This document shows, in pieces, positions 37,428 to 48,500 of a stretch of 64,000 nt of DNA. Origin of the DNA: an uncultured Arenicella sp. (GTDB lineage Bacteria > Pseudomonadota > Gammaproteobacteria > Arenicellales > Arenicellaceae); contig CALJWL010000047.1 of the NCBI GenBank assembly GCA_937974565.1, positions 1-64,000 on the forward strand, read 5' to 3'. The notes under the pieces were generated by a model. That model saw nothing but the letters and a program-made list of their open reading frames with translations. It searched no databases and was not told the origin of the DNA. A program made the position numbers and the translations under genes. The number at the start of each line of letters is the position of its first letter. The stretch's first letter is position 1.

Positions 37428-38096
37428 CTACTTAGTCAATTTAGATTCAGACAAGGATTCGGCACTAAAGATTGCCACAAAACCGATCACAATAGCGATG
37501 CTGAGTAAAACATAAGCCTCTGTGTCATTACCGACTTGCTGAGCGGAAAAAATGGCCGATGCAATGGTTTGCGTTTGACCAGGTATATTACCGGCAATAA
37601 TGACGGTAGCGCCAAATTCACCCACCGCACGCGTAAAGCCAAGAATGGCCGCCGCAACAAGACCACGGAACGCCAATGGCAGACTGAAATGAGTGAAGGT
37701 TTTTACTGGTCCAAACCCCAGTGTCCTTGCCATTTTTTCCAATTCAGGGTCAACGCCTTCAAACGCCACTCTGGCTGTTCTAACCACTAATGGCAAGGCC
37801 ATTACAGCCGCCGCGAGTACGGCGGCTTTCCACGTGAGTAGAATATTCAGATCAAAGCCCAACGTATTTTCGCCCAATGGGCCGTTGGCCGCAAAAACTT
37901 GCAACAATAGATACCCCACTGCCGTGGGCGGTAACACCAAGGTAATACCGACAATGCTTGAGACTATCCGCTTACCTTTAAATGATGAGCGCGCAAGAGC
38001 ATAGGCAATTAAAATACCGGGGATTAAAATAATCGCCGTCGCGACGATGGCAACCTGCAAAGTAAGCTGTATAACTTCGACAATAGATGTTTCCAA
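37428..38096 (-). CDS. modB: Molybdate ABC transporter permease
   Basis: Inner-membrane channel of the molybdate importer, 222 aa, with five or six membrane helices. The permease loop reads [30 protein letters not shown], and the tract [31 protein letters not shown] is characteristic of ModB. It lies seven bases after modA. Confidence 0.95.
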   Translation of the reverse strand: METSIVEVIQLTLQVAIVATAIILIPGILIAYALARSSFKGKRIVSSIVGITLVLPPTAVGYLLLQVFAANGPLGENTLGFDLNILLTWKAAVLAAAVMALPLVVRTARVAFEGVDPELEKMARTLGFGPVKTFTHFSLPLAFRGLVAAAILGFTRAVGEFGATVIIAGNIPGQTQTIASAIFSAQQVGNDTEAYVLLSIAIVIGFVAIFSAESLSESKLTK

Positions 38097-38103
38097 GGAA
38101 TAC

Positions 38104-38970
38104 TCAGTTCAAGGTTTGATCATTTAAAATTGTATCAAAACCATGCGCCGCAAAAATGCTTTGCGCTTGATTGCCCATAATGAAGTTAAGAAAGTTAGCC
38201 GCATCAGGGTGTTGGTCTGCTTTTCTAACACTAGCCGCCATGTATTTTACACGTTCTGATTGGCCGTTTTCACGTAAATCGATTTCATATAACACCTTCA
38301 GTTTGGCTGACGCAATCACGTCGGTCTTATAAACGATTCCAATCATATTGGGTATATGAGACACCGCGCTCGCGGCCGCTCTAACGTCGGGGGCCGGTAA
38401 CACTCGATCTGATACTTGTGACCATACCGAACTCTTTTCTTCTAACGAGCCACCTGACTCATCTTGCTTACTGGATTTCAAATTAGATAAATACAATTTA
38501 GTGTAACGCCCAGCGGGCACCGCATCAGGGTCACCCAACGATAAAAATTTAAATGGAATCGACGCCAAGTGGCTTGGGTGGTCTAATGTCCAAGAAGAAT
38601 CAATAGACGACACTATCACCAAATTATTCGATAAAAACACCCGTTGACTGTGCGCCTCAATCAAATCTCTTTCGGCCAAATACTGTACCCACTGTGCATT
38701 GGCCGACAAGTAGATATCGGCTCTGGGGGATGCTTCAATCTGTCGAGCAAGGACATTCGATCCAGCAAAATTAAACGTAACTTGAGTGTCCGTCTTCGTT
38801 TCATACGCTGAGCCCACATCCCTCATCACGTCACGCAAACTGGCGGAAGCAAAAACTAAGAGTGTGTTATTTTTATCATTGGCGACGCCTCCTGAGCAAC
38901 TGAATAAGCCCATCACACATAAAACACTAATCGTAAAGACGACGAAGTGTTTTCGCAGTGGCGGCACCAT
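38104..38970 (-). CDS. modA: Molybdate-binding lipoprotein
   Basis: Periplasmic molybdate receptor. From the ATG at 38970 the product is 288 aa with a lipobox (LFSC, Cys25), so it is a membrane-anchored lipoprotein rather than a free binding protein. The open frame continues to 39024, four bases from mosA, and that start cannot be excluded. The region [17 protein letters not shown], the ADIYLSAN segment and VAGRYTKLY-like tract are typical of ModA. Together with modB and modC it forms a complete importer directly after the storage-protein genes. Confidence 0.92.
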   Translation of the reverse strand: MVPPLRKHFVVFTISVLCVMGLFSCSGGVANDKNNTLLVFASASLRDVMRDVGSAYETKTDTQVTFNFAGSNVLARQIEASPRADIYLSANAQWVQYLAERDLIEAHSQRVFLSNNLVIVSSIDSSWTLDHPSHLASIPFKFLSLGDPDAVPAGRYTKLYLSNLKSSKQDESGGSLEEKSSVWSQVSDRVLPAPDVRAAASAVSHIPNMIGIVYKTDVIASAKLKVLYEIDLRENGQSERVKYMAASVRKADQHPDAANFLNFIMGNQAQSIFAAHGFDTILNDQTLN

Positions 38971-39027
38971 TGATGAAATTGCCTCAATGGCTCGGCACAC
39001 ACGCCAACTAATCAGCGCGCGCATAAC

Positions 39028-39858
39028 TTAAGCAGCATGAATGATCGTGCCAACATGCTCACCATTAAGTGCCGCTGAAATATTATCGGGGTCACAGCCG
39101 TTGATAATTTGAAATTCATTAACTAAACGCCCATTAGGCAAAATATCCAACAAAATAGACTCGAATGGCAAGGTATCCAGTTGGCGTTTTTTAAGTTCAG
39201 TAACGGATATCTCGTCAATAAAATCAGCATTGACGTTTTGTTTCGGATCTTTGTCATACAAACCGTTTACGTCTTTAACCAAGGTCAAACGTTTACAACC
39301 AAAACATTCCGCTAATAATAACGCACCGGCATCGGTTCTATGAGGTGGAATGCCCCCTGTCTTTGGCGGGTGTTCCCATAAGGAATACGGTGGCACACCA
39401 CTGAAAATTACCCCAGGTGCGGAGTGCAAGAACATCGGTAGTAAATGACCAAACATTTCCGGTGGTATAGCAACAACACCGTAAGGGGCTAATAACGTTC
39501 CTAGTATATGTGCGTTACCCAGGGCATCGGCCTGAGCTAATTCAGCCAAAACACCTGTCGGCATACCTATATCAATACCAATCGAAAAAACATGGCGTGT
39601 GCGCGCACCACCACCGGTGCCAATAATCAGTTTGTGTTCTTTTAAGCCGTCGACAAGCGTATCGACCACAGGCAGTGTAATGTCTCTGCCGGCATCCATA
39701 ATCGAGCGTCCGCCAATTTTTATGACCTGTGCGTAAGGCAGCATGCTAACCACAGGTGTTTCAGTTGATCGCACCACGTCTTTATCGAGAAGACTTTCTC
39801 GCATCAGCATGGAGTTCATATGATGACGATTATCCTTATTTTGATCTTGTTCGCTCAT
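39028..39858 (-). CDS. mosA: Molybdenum storage protein alpha-like subunit
   Basis: Amino-acid/uridylate-kinase-fold subunit of the ATP-dependent molybdenum storage protein, which packs polyoxomolybdate clusters in a hetero-oligomeric cage. The 276-aa protein has the ATP site VIKIGGRSIMDAG, GTGGGARTRHVFSIGIDIGMPTG, GIPPHRTDAGALLLAE, LVKDVNGLYDKDP and the C-terminal NGEHVGTIIHAA. From memory it aligns better with Azotobacter MosA, because of its N-terminal ESLLDKDVVR block, than with MosB. It follows mosB by 91 bases and precedes modA. Confidence 0.88.
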   Translation of the reverse strand: MSEQDQNKDNRHHMNSMLMRESLLDKDVVRSTETPVVSMLPYAQVIKIGGRSIMDAGRDITLPVVDTLVDGLKEHKLIIGTGGGARTRHVFSIGIDIGMPTGVLAELAQADALGNAHILGTLLAPYGVVAIPPEMFGHLLPMFLHSAPGVIFSGVPPYSLWEHPPKTGGIPPHRTDAGALLLAECFGCKRLTLVKDVNGLYDKDPKQNVNADFIDEISVTELKKRQLDTLPFESILLDILPNGRLVNEFQIINGCDPDNISAALNGEHVGTIIHAA

Positions 39859-39949
39859 GAGTATTTTTTCTAATTTTTTCTTTGATTTTTACGTATTCAA
39901 GCGTTTATGAAAACGTATCCGCTGCTTAGGTGTTAACCCAAATCGAATG

Positions 39950-40765
39950 TCAGTCGGCGTAAATGATGGTGCCAACTTCTTCACCGTTCAACGCACGCGT
40001 CAAGTTGCCTTTTTCAAGGCCGTTAATAATCTGAATTTGAGTTTGATTACGAGCATTAGACATCAATTCGAGTACGGCTCTTTCAACAACAACGTCTTGC
40101 AAATCTTGCTCGATCAGCTCAGATACTGAAATTTTAGGAATAAACTTCGCGTTCTTATCTTTTTTCGGGTCGGCCGTATACAGGCCTTTTTCATCTTTAA
40201 TGTAGATCATGGATTTGGTGCCTAACACTTCACTCACCAGATAACAGCCCGTATCGGTTCTGTGCGGTGGAATACGACCAACACTGGGCGTCTCGTGCCA
40301 ATAAATATACGGCGGCATACCAAAAAATATCGCCGCTTGTCGCTCAGCCAAGTACAATGGCAGTTGAGCGAACTGAGCTGGCTCGATAAAAGGTATTCCG
40401 TGTTTCGCCAATAAGTAGTTAATCATACGCGCGTTCTGCATGCTCACGAACGTTCCCAACACACTCAACGCGCCCGTTGGTAAGCCTAAATCCAGACCAA
40501 CGCTGTAGGCGTGACGTGCGCGGGTACCAGCGCCAGTTCCTATAATCATTTGGTGATTAGGAAGGTTTTCAACAATTTCATCAATCACCGGAAATACCGC
40601 GGCTTTACCACGGTCGATAAAACTTTGCCCCCCCAGCTTAATGACATTAGCATCAGGTAGAATCTGCAACACATCTTGTTGCTTTGTTTGGTTGAGTAAG
40701 TTTTGGTCACTGAGTGAGCCCGTCATCAACTGCTCACCGAGTGCGGTTAGAATATTTGTATCCAT
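39950..40765 (-). CDS. mosB: Molybdenum storage protein beta-like subunit
   Basis: Second subunit of the molybdenum storage cage, 271 aa. It has the ATP/polyphosphate site VIKLGGQSFIDRG, GTGAGTRARHAYSVGLDLGLPTG, IPPHRTDTGCYLVSE, IKDEKGLYTADPKKD and NGEEVGTIIYAD. The N-terminal LMTGSLSDQNLL and the ILPDANVIKLGGQS order resemble Azotobacter MosB as I recall it. It lies 40 bases after the methyltransferase gene. No nitrogenase gene is in the window, so storage probably serves other molybdoenzymes. Confidence 0.9.
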   Translation of the reverse strand: MDTNILTALGEQLMTGSLSDQNLLNQTKQQDVLQILPDANVIKLGGQSFIDRGKAAVFPVIDEIVENLPNHQMIIGTGAGTRARHAYSVGLDLGLPTGALSVLGTFVSMQNARMINYLLAKHGIPFIEPAQFAQLPLYLAERQAAIFFGMPPYIYWHETPSVGRIPPHRTDTGCYLVSEVLGTKSMIYIKDEKGLYTADPKKDKNAKFIPKISVSELIEQDLQDVVVERAVLELMSNARNQTQIQIINGLEKGNLTRALNGEEVGTIIYAD

Positions 40766-40805
40766 ATTGGCTAATTCGTTTTTATCTGTTTGTTTTTCAG
40801 CAGTC

Positions 40806-41603
40806 TTATCCCGTTAACTTGAAACCATAAAGAGTGTAGCTGTGTTGTGTGACTTCGGTTTCATCAAGGTTTTGTTTTGCCCATTGTTTTAACTCTTTCA
40901 ATATAGAATTTTTTAGCTCTACCGGCAGCAATGTGCCTGCCAACCCCTCTTTATCGGACCAATTTCCAATCAGCTTCTCAAGCTTAACACTGTCTTGCCA
41001 TGCACTTGCTATTACAGGCTCTAACACCGTGGCTTTGTTATTAACGAGTTTGGCGCGCAGCCGCTTTAAATGTTGTTGTCCATCCCGAGGCTCCAACCCA
41101 TTGTCGAGTAATAAGCCATGTAACTGCTTACGCAGTTTTCGCTGCAAAGACCCTTTAGAACGTTCAATACGGCCAACAATTAAATACGCCAAACCGTCAT
41201 ATCCTACTCGATAAGACTCTTTGACGGCATGATCAATGTCAAGCCAATGCAAAGCGCGCGATGAAAACACAATGTTGGTAGAATTAGTTTCAACGGGCCA
41301 TGCGTTTCGGCCATCGGCCCATCTAATGGCCTCATTAAGGTAAGGGTAATGTTGACGAAACTCATTGAGCATCCCTTCAGACACATCCAAACCTACGTAT
41401 GTATCGGAAATTTGATGTAACTCACTTCCGATTTGCCCAGTTCCACAGCCAATCTCAACAACTCTTCTTAATGTCAACTCACTGGTAAGAGAGTAAACGG
41501 CATTTGCCACAGACAAACAGAGAGACTTAGAAAAGCCTGTGCGCTTATTATATTGCACCGCTTGATCATCAAACGACGGAACGGCCGCTAATTTTTTCTG
41601 CAT
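40806..41603 (-). CDS. SAM-dependent methyltransferase, first gene of the molybdenum operon
   Basis: A 265-aa class I methyltransferase. It shows the family opening FDDQAVQYNKRTGFSK, the AdoMet loop VVEIGCGTGQIG, YVGLDVSEGML and the motif IV region VFSSRALHWLD. The C-terminal half is less conserved. Substrate is unknown. It begins the molybdenum operon; the link may only be one of transcription. It is convergent with nothing and shares the gap at 41604-41747 with the multicopper oxidase terminator. Confidence 0.85.
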   Translation of the reverse strand: MQKKLAAVPSFDDQAVQYNKRTGFSKSLCLSVANAVYSLTSELTLRRVVEIGCGTGQIGSELHQISDTYVGLDVSEGMLNEFRQHYPYLNEAIRWADGRNAWPVETNSTNIVFSSRALHWLDIDHAVKESYRVGYDGLAYLIVGRIERSKGSLQRKLRKQLHGLLLDNGLEPRDGQQHLKRLRAKLVNNKATVLEPVIASAWQDSVKLEKLIGNWSDKEGLAGTLLPVELKNSILKELKQWAKQNLDETEVTQHSYTLYGFKLTG

Positions 41604-41659
41604 TAAATATTAGGTTGCTGACAACACTGGCAATAAGAAAGATCAATTATTAATATTAA

Positions 41660-41711
41660 TAAAAGGGGCAACGATCTCCTTGAAAAAGAGCGCTTCAAAA
41701 AAATCGTTGCC
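41660..41711 (-). terminator. Probable terminator of the multicopper oxidase gene
   Basis: GGCAACGAT (41667-41675) and ATCGTTGCC (41703-41711) form a stem with an inner short hairpin of TTGAA/TTCAA. On the minus strand it is followed by CCCTTTTATT. It lies about 37 bases beyond the oxidase stop codon. Confidence 0.6.
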
Positions 41712-41747
41712 TTGGGTTTACGGTTTATTGCTATTGTAACTCTTCTC

Positions 41748-44700
41748 TCATTGAGTACTCAGGGTGTCATCAAGAATCACTTTTTCTTGAGTAATAACCG
41801 GCATCATCATCCCACGGTCTTCATGCCTAAGAATATGGCAGTGATATACCCAGATGCCTTCTTTATTAAAGTTATCCATTACCGATATGTTATTACCAAC
41901 TTGAGTTTGATTCGGCACATTGAACCAATATCTAACTTTCACATAGCCGTGCGGGGGAATCAAAATTGTATCCCACCAATTACCCACAATGCCGTCAACC
42001 GCCATATCAGCCTGATAAACACCCGCTTTTCCAGGGGCTGAATCAGTGTCGGTTAAGGCCGTGCGCTGAATCGCGGCGGACTCAGAAGTCACGGCGCGCA
42101 TCACCCACTGCTTATCACCACCAGCGAATGTTTCGTAACTCAGTTGCCCTACTTCTTCCACGAAGAACGGGTTGATATGAATATGAAACGGATGACTCAC
42201 GCCTGAGTTATTAATCAGTATCCACTCTTCCCCTGTCGTCGCAACGGGCAGGCCTGGTATTGCTTTAATATTATCCGCGTTTGCGTGATTACTGTTTACC
42301 ACACCGGGTTTAGTTAAACCCGAAACAGACTCCCAATCCGGCATGCCAACGGCGGAAAACGAATACTCCCCACTGTCACTCTGCTGTATCTGTTGATAGT
42401 AGCCAGGGTTGGTCCACCACCACAGTCCGTAATCACTGGTTTTGTTCGTGTACGAAGTAACCCGATTTTTTAACTCAAAATGCTCAGTTAAAAGACCGTT
42501 TCGCCGGTCACTCATGTCTATCTCATTCGCAGAACTAATACCTGCACCTATCACTGAGTTAGCAATCGGGTTACCAATAGGATCATTAAGCGCAAAGATA
42601 CGACCATTCAACGTAAATTGATTGGTGGCTTTGCTTGCACCGTGAACCTGCACTTGCGCACCCGACACATCAAAACTGACTGGGCGAGATTGCAAGATGT
42701 CGGAGTTTTCGATAGGGCTCACATAGCTTGGCGTGGACGCCATCGTGCCTGTTGGTGCCACACTAGAGAGATAAGAGTCGGTCGGCATTTTGGGTGACGC
42801 GGTTGTCACAGCGCCACTCACAGTCACGTTCATCAACACAGAAGTATCAGGCGAACCGCCGCCGCCAGCGTCCACATACGGTTGCCATTTCCCTGCTCCA
42901 GCGGCACCCGTCTGAATCTCACCGTACGCAAAATCAACGTCGATAAAATCATTGTTTCCATCCGTTATTGGTTTAACCTTAATGATCGGCGCCATCGGTG
43001 TATCAGCAGTACCCGCCCAATTTACCTTATAAGTTTGATTCTCGATGGGATTGCCATTTTGCGTGATAATGTAAGGATTAATGTTTTGCGCATACGCAGT
43101 CGGTTTTTGATTGGTCCCTGTGCCGGTTGTTGTCCTAGCAATCAAAGCCTTTATGTTGTCATCGTAATCTATATCATTGCCTGCGGTGTCTTGAGTAGGG
43201 AAATTTTTAAATAACACATAACTACCCGCCGCATCAAACTGCACTAAGACATCGGTACGATTGCCTGGCGCAAGTAACAATGGCTTGCTAGCCGAAACTT
43301 CGACTTTCTCACTGAGCGTAATACCGTCTGCGGCAACCATATACATGGTCGTCGTTGCCGACTCATACTTATTCGTTCCAGTGTTTAGCTTACCCAACCA
43401 TATATGGCTAATCGCCCGATGATTCGTGCCAGCATTAATCATTCTCCAACGCTCAAGCTGCCCCGGTTGAATCTGATCATACGTGCCCGCCCCAACGTTG
43501 TAAGGGTTTTTACCATTGACCGTCACGTCTCGTTTACCACCATTACCAGCGGGTTCCACACGGCCTTGGCCGTTAGCTTCTCCGAGTTGTATTCCATAAT
43601 TGGTGATTTCTTGGATAACCAAAACACGATCATGCTTATCTTCCCAAGCTTGTCGATCGTAATCCGTTTGAGCGCCCTGAGCCGTGCTTGACGGCTTACT
43701 CGGATAAGGAACAACGGCATTGCTGCTGTCTTCCATAATCACAATTGAGCCAGACAAACCGTTTTCAACCTGCGCGGCAGTGGAACCGTGTTTGTGCGGG
43801 TGATACCAGTGTGTGCCAGGCAGATGAATGTCAGGAATTTTGTACTGATAAACCCAATTACCATCTTTAACGGATTGATCTGACACCGACCCTTCATCTA
43901 AGCCGTCACTGGTCGGCACTGGACTATTCGGGGCATCGTATGGAAAACCATAACTGGGGGAGTCAGGCAAGTCACCATTAGGTGTAATAACAATGGTGAC
44001 GTCGTCTTTTGCCGGATCCACATGCAAACCATGCACGTGCAAATTCGTGTTATTCAAATTATGCGGCACGTTTATTTCATGACGCAAATGGTCCATTGCC
44101 AAGGTTTCATCCACGCTTAAGTTATTCAATTCTTCAAACTGTTGCAGTTCGGCATTGTGTGTCGGGTCGAGCATATTGACTATATCAACGTTAACCAAGT
44201 CACCGGGTTTAAAGTGAAAGGTAGGAGCCGGGATCATTGATGTGCCATTAACTAAACCGTAAGCGCGCGTCCATATGCTGTTGTCCGGTGCGTCTTGAAT
44301 TCCAGTCACTTGACTGGTTTCTGCGAATTGAGCAAACAGCGTGGTATTTAACGTGCCTGCCCCAGAAGTCGGCTGCGACGCGTAAATTTTACGTGGCGTT
44401 AATGTGGCTGATTTTATGTAATACTGAGTGGTCGCTGACTGATTCAAATAAACAGAAATGCTATTACTGGACCCATCGGTTTTAATCATAGATAACGGAA
44501 TGTCCCAAGCGACCTGATGCAAACTGGTGTCAACGTCATTAAATTGCTGAAATAATGAGATGCCATTAACGCTAATCGCAACAGGGTTGTTGGGCCCCTG
44601 ATTCGAAGACGCTGCGGTGGCCATGGTTTGCATTGTGAGTTGAACGACCGTTGGGTGTGACAACGTAAATGTGAAATTCAAGCCCGCACCCGACTTACCT

Positions 44701-44945
44701 GTTTCCAGCCCCCAAGCATTTCTTAAAGAATCAAACGCCGCCCCTGTGCTATGAGTCTGATCAAATGCAAAAGCGGTGACTGTGGATGACCCTGCACCCG
44801 CCACTGATGTGGGGCTGTCCGTACTTAAATTAACCGCCGAGTAAGATTGAAACAATGCTTGCTGTTGAGCCTGTGCTTGTAATCCATAAAAAAAGAACAG
44901 CAGAAAAGCTAACACAGCCAGGTGACTGGTAATCGGTTTATTCAT
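41748..44945 (-). CDS. Large secreted multicopper oxidase
   Basis: Copper-dependent oxidase of phenolics or metals. From the ATG at 44945 (the better-spaced start; ATG 44954 is three codons upstream) it is 1065 aa, about twice the common laccase length. The signal peptide ends AQA (residues 1-27). All four copper-site motifs are visible: HVHGLHV, HWYHPHKHG, HPFHIHIN and HCHILRHEDRGMM (H1035 to M1046). The extra length is an N-terminal beta domain (about 30-195) and long insertions between cupredoxin domains (about 560-870). Substrate is unknown; Mn, phenols or Fe are possible. Confidence 0.9.
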   Translation of the reverse strand: MNKPITSHLAVLAFLLFFFYGLQAQAQQQALFQSYSAVNLSTDSPTSVAGAGSSTVTAFAFDQTHSTGAAFDSLRNAWGLETGKSGAGLNFTFTLSHPTVVQLTMQTMATAASSNQGPNNPVAISVNGISLFQQFNDVDTSLHQVAWDIPLSMIKTDGSSNSISVYLNQSATTQYYIKSATLTPRKIYASQPTSGAGTLNTTLFAQFAETSQVTGIQDAPDNSIWTRAYGLVNGTSMIPAPTFHFKPGDLVNVDIVNMLDPTHNAELQQFEELNNLSVDETLAMDHLRHEINVPHNLNNTNLHVHGLHVDPAKDDVTIVITPNGDLPDSPSYGFPYDAPNSPVPTSDGLDEGSVSDQSVKDGNWVYQYKIPDIHLPGTHWYHPHKHGSTAAQVENGLSGSIVIMEDSSNAVVPYPSKPSSTAQGAQTDYDRQAWEDKHDRVLVIQEITNYGIQLGEANGQGRVEPAGNGGKRDVTVNGKNPYNVGAGTYDQIQPGQLERWRMINAGTNHRAISHIWLGKLNTGTNKYESATTTMYMVAADGITLSEKVEVSASKPLLLAPGNRTDVLVQFDAAGSYVLFKNFPTQDTAGNDIDYDDNIKALIARTTTGTGTNQKPTAYAQNINPYIITQNGNPIENQTYKVNWAGTADTPMAPIIKVKPITDGNNDFIDVDFAYGEIQTGAAGAGKWQPYVDAGGGGSPDTSVLMNVTVSGAVTTASPKMPTDSYLSSVAPTGTMASTPSYVSPIENSDILQSRPVSFDVSGAQVQVHGASKATNQFTLNGRIFALNDPIGNPIANSVIGAGISSANEIDMSDRRNGLLTEHFELKNRVTSYTNKTSDYGLWWWTNPGYYQQIQQSDSGEYSFSAVGMPDWESVSGLTKPGVVNSNHANADNIKAIPGLPVATTGEEWILINNSGVSHPFHIHINPFFVEEVGQLSYETFAGGDKQWVMRAVTSESAAIQRTALTDTDSAPGKAGVYQADMAVDGIVGNWWDTILIPPHGYVKVRYWFNVPNQTQVGNNISVMDNFNKEGIWVYHCHILRHEDRGMMMPVITQEKVILDDTLSTQ

Positions 44946-45566
44946 ATGAGACATCTCCCTCTAAACTAGGCGTTGATTAATAGGCTCCACATGCCCAATT
45001 GTTATTTTTTGAAACATACACAAACAAAAAGTAGACAAATGCTTAATAACAATATGCTATGAAAATGGTAATATCGCAACTCGAATCAATCATTTTCAAA
45101 TTTCCCGCTAAATGAGGCGCGAAAATCGCACATGACAAATCAAAGCAGAGCATTTATCAGTAATGGCAGGCAGTATGTCTAAGGAAACATCAATCTAATA
45201 TTACACGTCATTACACTGAGGCTTGTTAACGGCCACTACTTGTTAAGGCCACTTGTTAACGGCCACTAACAGCTTGACTCCGCGATTAGAACCATGCTGT
45301 AAGAAATTGGCTTTAATACCAACGCCTTGACTTATCTGTTACGTCTCACTTATTTCATCAACGTTCTGTAATTAAGGTACGCCGCTTTTTACAGCACAGA
45401 CAACCAAAGGCGCTCAATTTGGGTTTGCAACAAAAGCACACACACGCTCTTGATCCTCAGACGCCTTGTGTTGCAAAAGTCACCACAAAACCGTTATCAA
45501 TTATTTACAGTATTGTCAACAAAAAATGTTAAAGTAATCATCTAATTATGTCGAAACGAGGGGATT
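44946..45566. other. Intergenic region between divergent oxidase and C25 protease genes
   Basis: This 621-base stretch holds the promoters of two divergent genes and a small tandem repeat at 45222-45268. No gene is supported. Confidence 0.5.
45222..45268. repeat. Three short tandem repeats
   Basis: CTTGTTAACGGCCACTA occurs at 45222-45238 and again at 45252-45268, with a shortened copy CTTGTTAAGGCCA between. The copies differ in length by four bases. It lies about 300 bp upstream of the C25 protease start, beyond normal promoter range. Confidence 0.7.
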
Positions 45567-48500
45567 ATGTTAGCCATAAATAAATTTAAGACCGCAATCA
45601 GCATTGCTCGTAAGAGCCTGTTTAGTACTGTATACGGATGCTTTCTGTTTGCCGCCACGCACACCTACGCCACTGAAATTGATTGGGGAAATATCGGCCA
45701 ACCCAGTGCCACGGTACTTAACAGTGGCACCACTGTTGCGGCGACTAATAATAACTGTGTTCCTGGTGTGACGTTTTGTGATACTTCAGCAACGGTTACG
45801 TTTGAAGTCGATAACGACGGTCAAGGAGGGGAAATTAATTGTGGCTTTTTAGGTGGCGCGGAATGCGGTGCTTATTTTGATACCGAATTTGGCGGTATTA
45901 ATGACGATCATTTACGCTTCGCCATAGACGCAACTGGCATTGATCTCGACGACAGCCTCAATATATGCGTAGAATTTGATCGTTTAGTGGAAGGGTTAAA
46001 CTTCGATGTATTAGATATTGATGAAGGCCCTTTCGACGATGTGATTGAAGTATTTTTTACCGACACGCCTTCGGCAACCCCCATATTGCAACGTAATGAT
46101 TTAACCAACGCCTTCGCATTTGGAGACATCAGTACGGGCACTGACCCTAACCACGTTGCCATTCATGATCCTAGCTTTGCGGCCCCAGACAATGAAGTTT
46201 TGGGTTGGGGTTCAATTCAACCTGGCGGCGGTAATGCGGGTGCGGGTGATGACGGCGGCAACGTCACGCTTGATTTCGGCAGCACTCGTGTCTGGGGGTT
46301 TTGCATACGGTATCGTACCGGCCAAACCTCACCGGCTGATCCTGCTTTTCAATTTTTAGGGCTTAGTGGGCTGACGTGGACGGCTTCGTTACCCGTGAAT
46401 CTGGATTATTTTTCCAGCTCTCAAGTTGGTAACGCCGTTTCAGTTAAGTGGTCAACCAGTGCCGAGAGCTTTAATATTGGCTTTAATTTATGGGGCGAAG
46501 TGAATGGTGAGTGGATTGCGTTGAATCGACGCATGATTCCTAGCCAAAAAGTGGACTCGCATTCATTACTAAATTATCGTCGCCGTATCAAACTCAATCG
46601 GAGCAATCGCGCCATCACCCAAATAGGCATCTCAAGCATCGACACTCTGGGCAATGAGGAGTTTTATGGCCCGTTTAATATCGGCCAAAGTTATGGAGAA
46701 CAAAGTGTGCCAGAGCCCATTGATTGGGCGCAGGTCGTGGCCAAAAAAGACGCAATACTAAGAGACAAAGGCTTGGTTAAGCGTAATGGACGTTGGATTC
46801 ACCAATCGAGATTGCAGCGCATTACAAACCCTGAACAACATCGGCTTGATGTTTCTTTCAATAAAACAGGCATCGTACGTTTAACTCATCAGGACTTATT
46901 TAACGCTGGGCTAGATTTACGTGGTAAAAAAAGCCACGAAATTGCCGTAAGCCATCAAGGCCGTGCTGTGCCTCGAAGCGTGCGAATGAATAATCGAAAC
47001 AGAACGTTTGGTGAACGATCATTCATCGACTTTTACGTTGACAGATTGGTAGGCGATTTAACGCTGTACAACGCAAATAACGTGTATCAAGTCTCAACCA
47101 ACCCCAACTTAGTTGCGAACATGAGAACGGTGCGTGCTAACGGCAAGCGACCAATAACACCGTTGTTACGTAAAAAAATACATTTTGAGCAAGATCGCTA
47201 CTACATGAATGCCAGCACCACCGGCTCCCCTTGGTTAGATCAGCGCATTGGCTTAGGTGGCAACCCAACACTCAACCTTAACCTGCCACAACTCAATGAT
47301 CGTGTGCAGGGCACTGACTTAGAATTACGCCTTCAATTAATGGGGGGGTTCGACTTCCCTGACATTGAAGAAGATCACCATCTAACAGTGTCGATTAATG
47401 GCCATCAATTGCTCAACGAACGTTGGGGAGGAATTGATGCACGGGTGTTTAGCTTTCAAATACCCCATGAATTTCTCATCGCGGAGGGTGAAAACACGGT
47501 CACTTTGACGGCGTTAAACAACGAAGCCAATATTGCTCTGTTACTGTTCGATAACTATCAAGTATCTTATCAAGCGAAAGCACAAGCTGACGCCAAACAA
47601 CAAACCTTCACCATTGAACCGAATGACGGTTCGGTGTTTGAAATAAGTTTAGAAAACCGTTCCAGAATATGGGCTTACGCACAAGACGACAGCGGTAACA
47701 TTGTGCGTTTAGCAACCCGAAGACACGCACAGAAAACGGCGCTGGGTACTCGTGAATATACATTGCGCTTACCTAAGTTAAACGATAAAAACACACACTA
47801 TTGGTTGGTTAAAAGCGATGGTTTTATTAAACCGGTATCCATGTTGTTGGTGCCCACAACGTTTGCTGAAGTCAACCAAGCGAACTTATACATCATCGCC
47901 GATGAGGCTTTTATTAGTCCCGAACTCACTGGCTATGTCGAGTTTAAGCGCGCGCTAGGCGTTACAACTGAACTCGTCAGTTATCAGTCTATTGTTGAGC
48001 AATTCGGTTACGGGTTTAACGACCCCTTAGTAATCAAAGAGTTTCTGTCTGAACAACAAGCTGGACTTAACAATTCATCCGTATTGTTGGTCGGCGGACA
48101 TACTTTTGACTACCTTGATCGTACTGAACAAGGGTCCGTCTCTTTCATTCCAACCGCCTATCGCCCCAGTTCAATCATACAGTATTCACCCACCGATTCA
48201 CCGCTGGTTGACTTAGACCAAGACGGTCTGGTGGACGTTGCCATTGGACGCTGGCCTGTGCGCACTCCTGAGCAATTATCAGTCATCATCAATAAATCAA
48301 TGGCGTGGGCGAACGGTGAAGGTTTAGCCAACGATTCAAGCGTGTTACTGATTGCGGAGAATGACGATGCCAACAGCGGCGCAAGTTTCTCGCAACAACT
48401 GGAGGGCTTGGTATCACGCTACGATGTTGATGCACCAACCTACTCCAACTATTGGTCACAAGCCACTCGTCTCTACGCCAATAATTATGCAGGCACCGCC

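Noticed and set aside
39886-39900. TACGTATTCAA between mosB and mosA as a half operator
   Set aside because: Only one half-site, inside a T-rich gap in the middle of an operon, and no paired site at 32-33 bp.
45222-45268. Considered as a CRISPR array
   Set aside because: There are only three short unequal copies with no spacers, and no cas gene is nearby.
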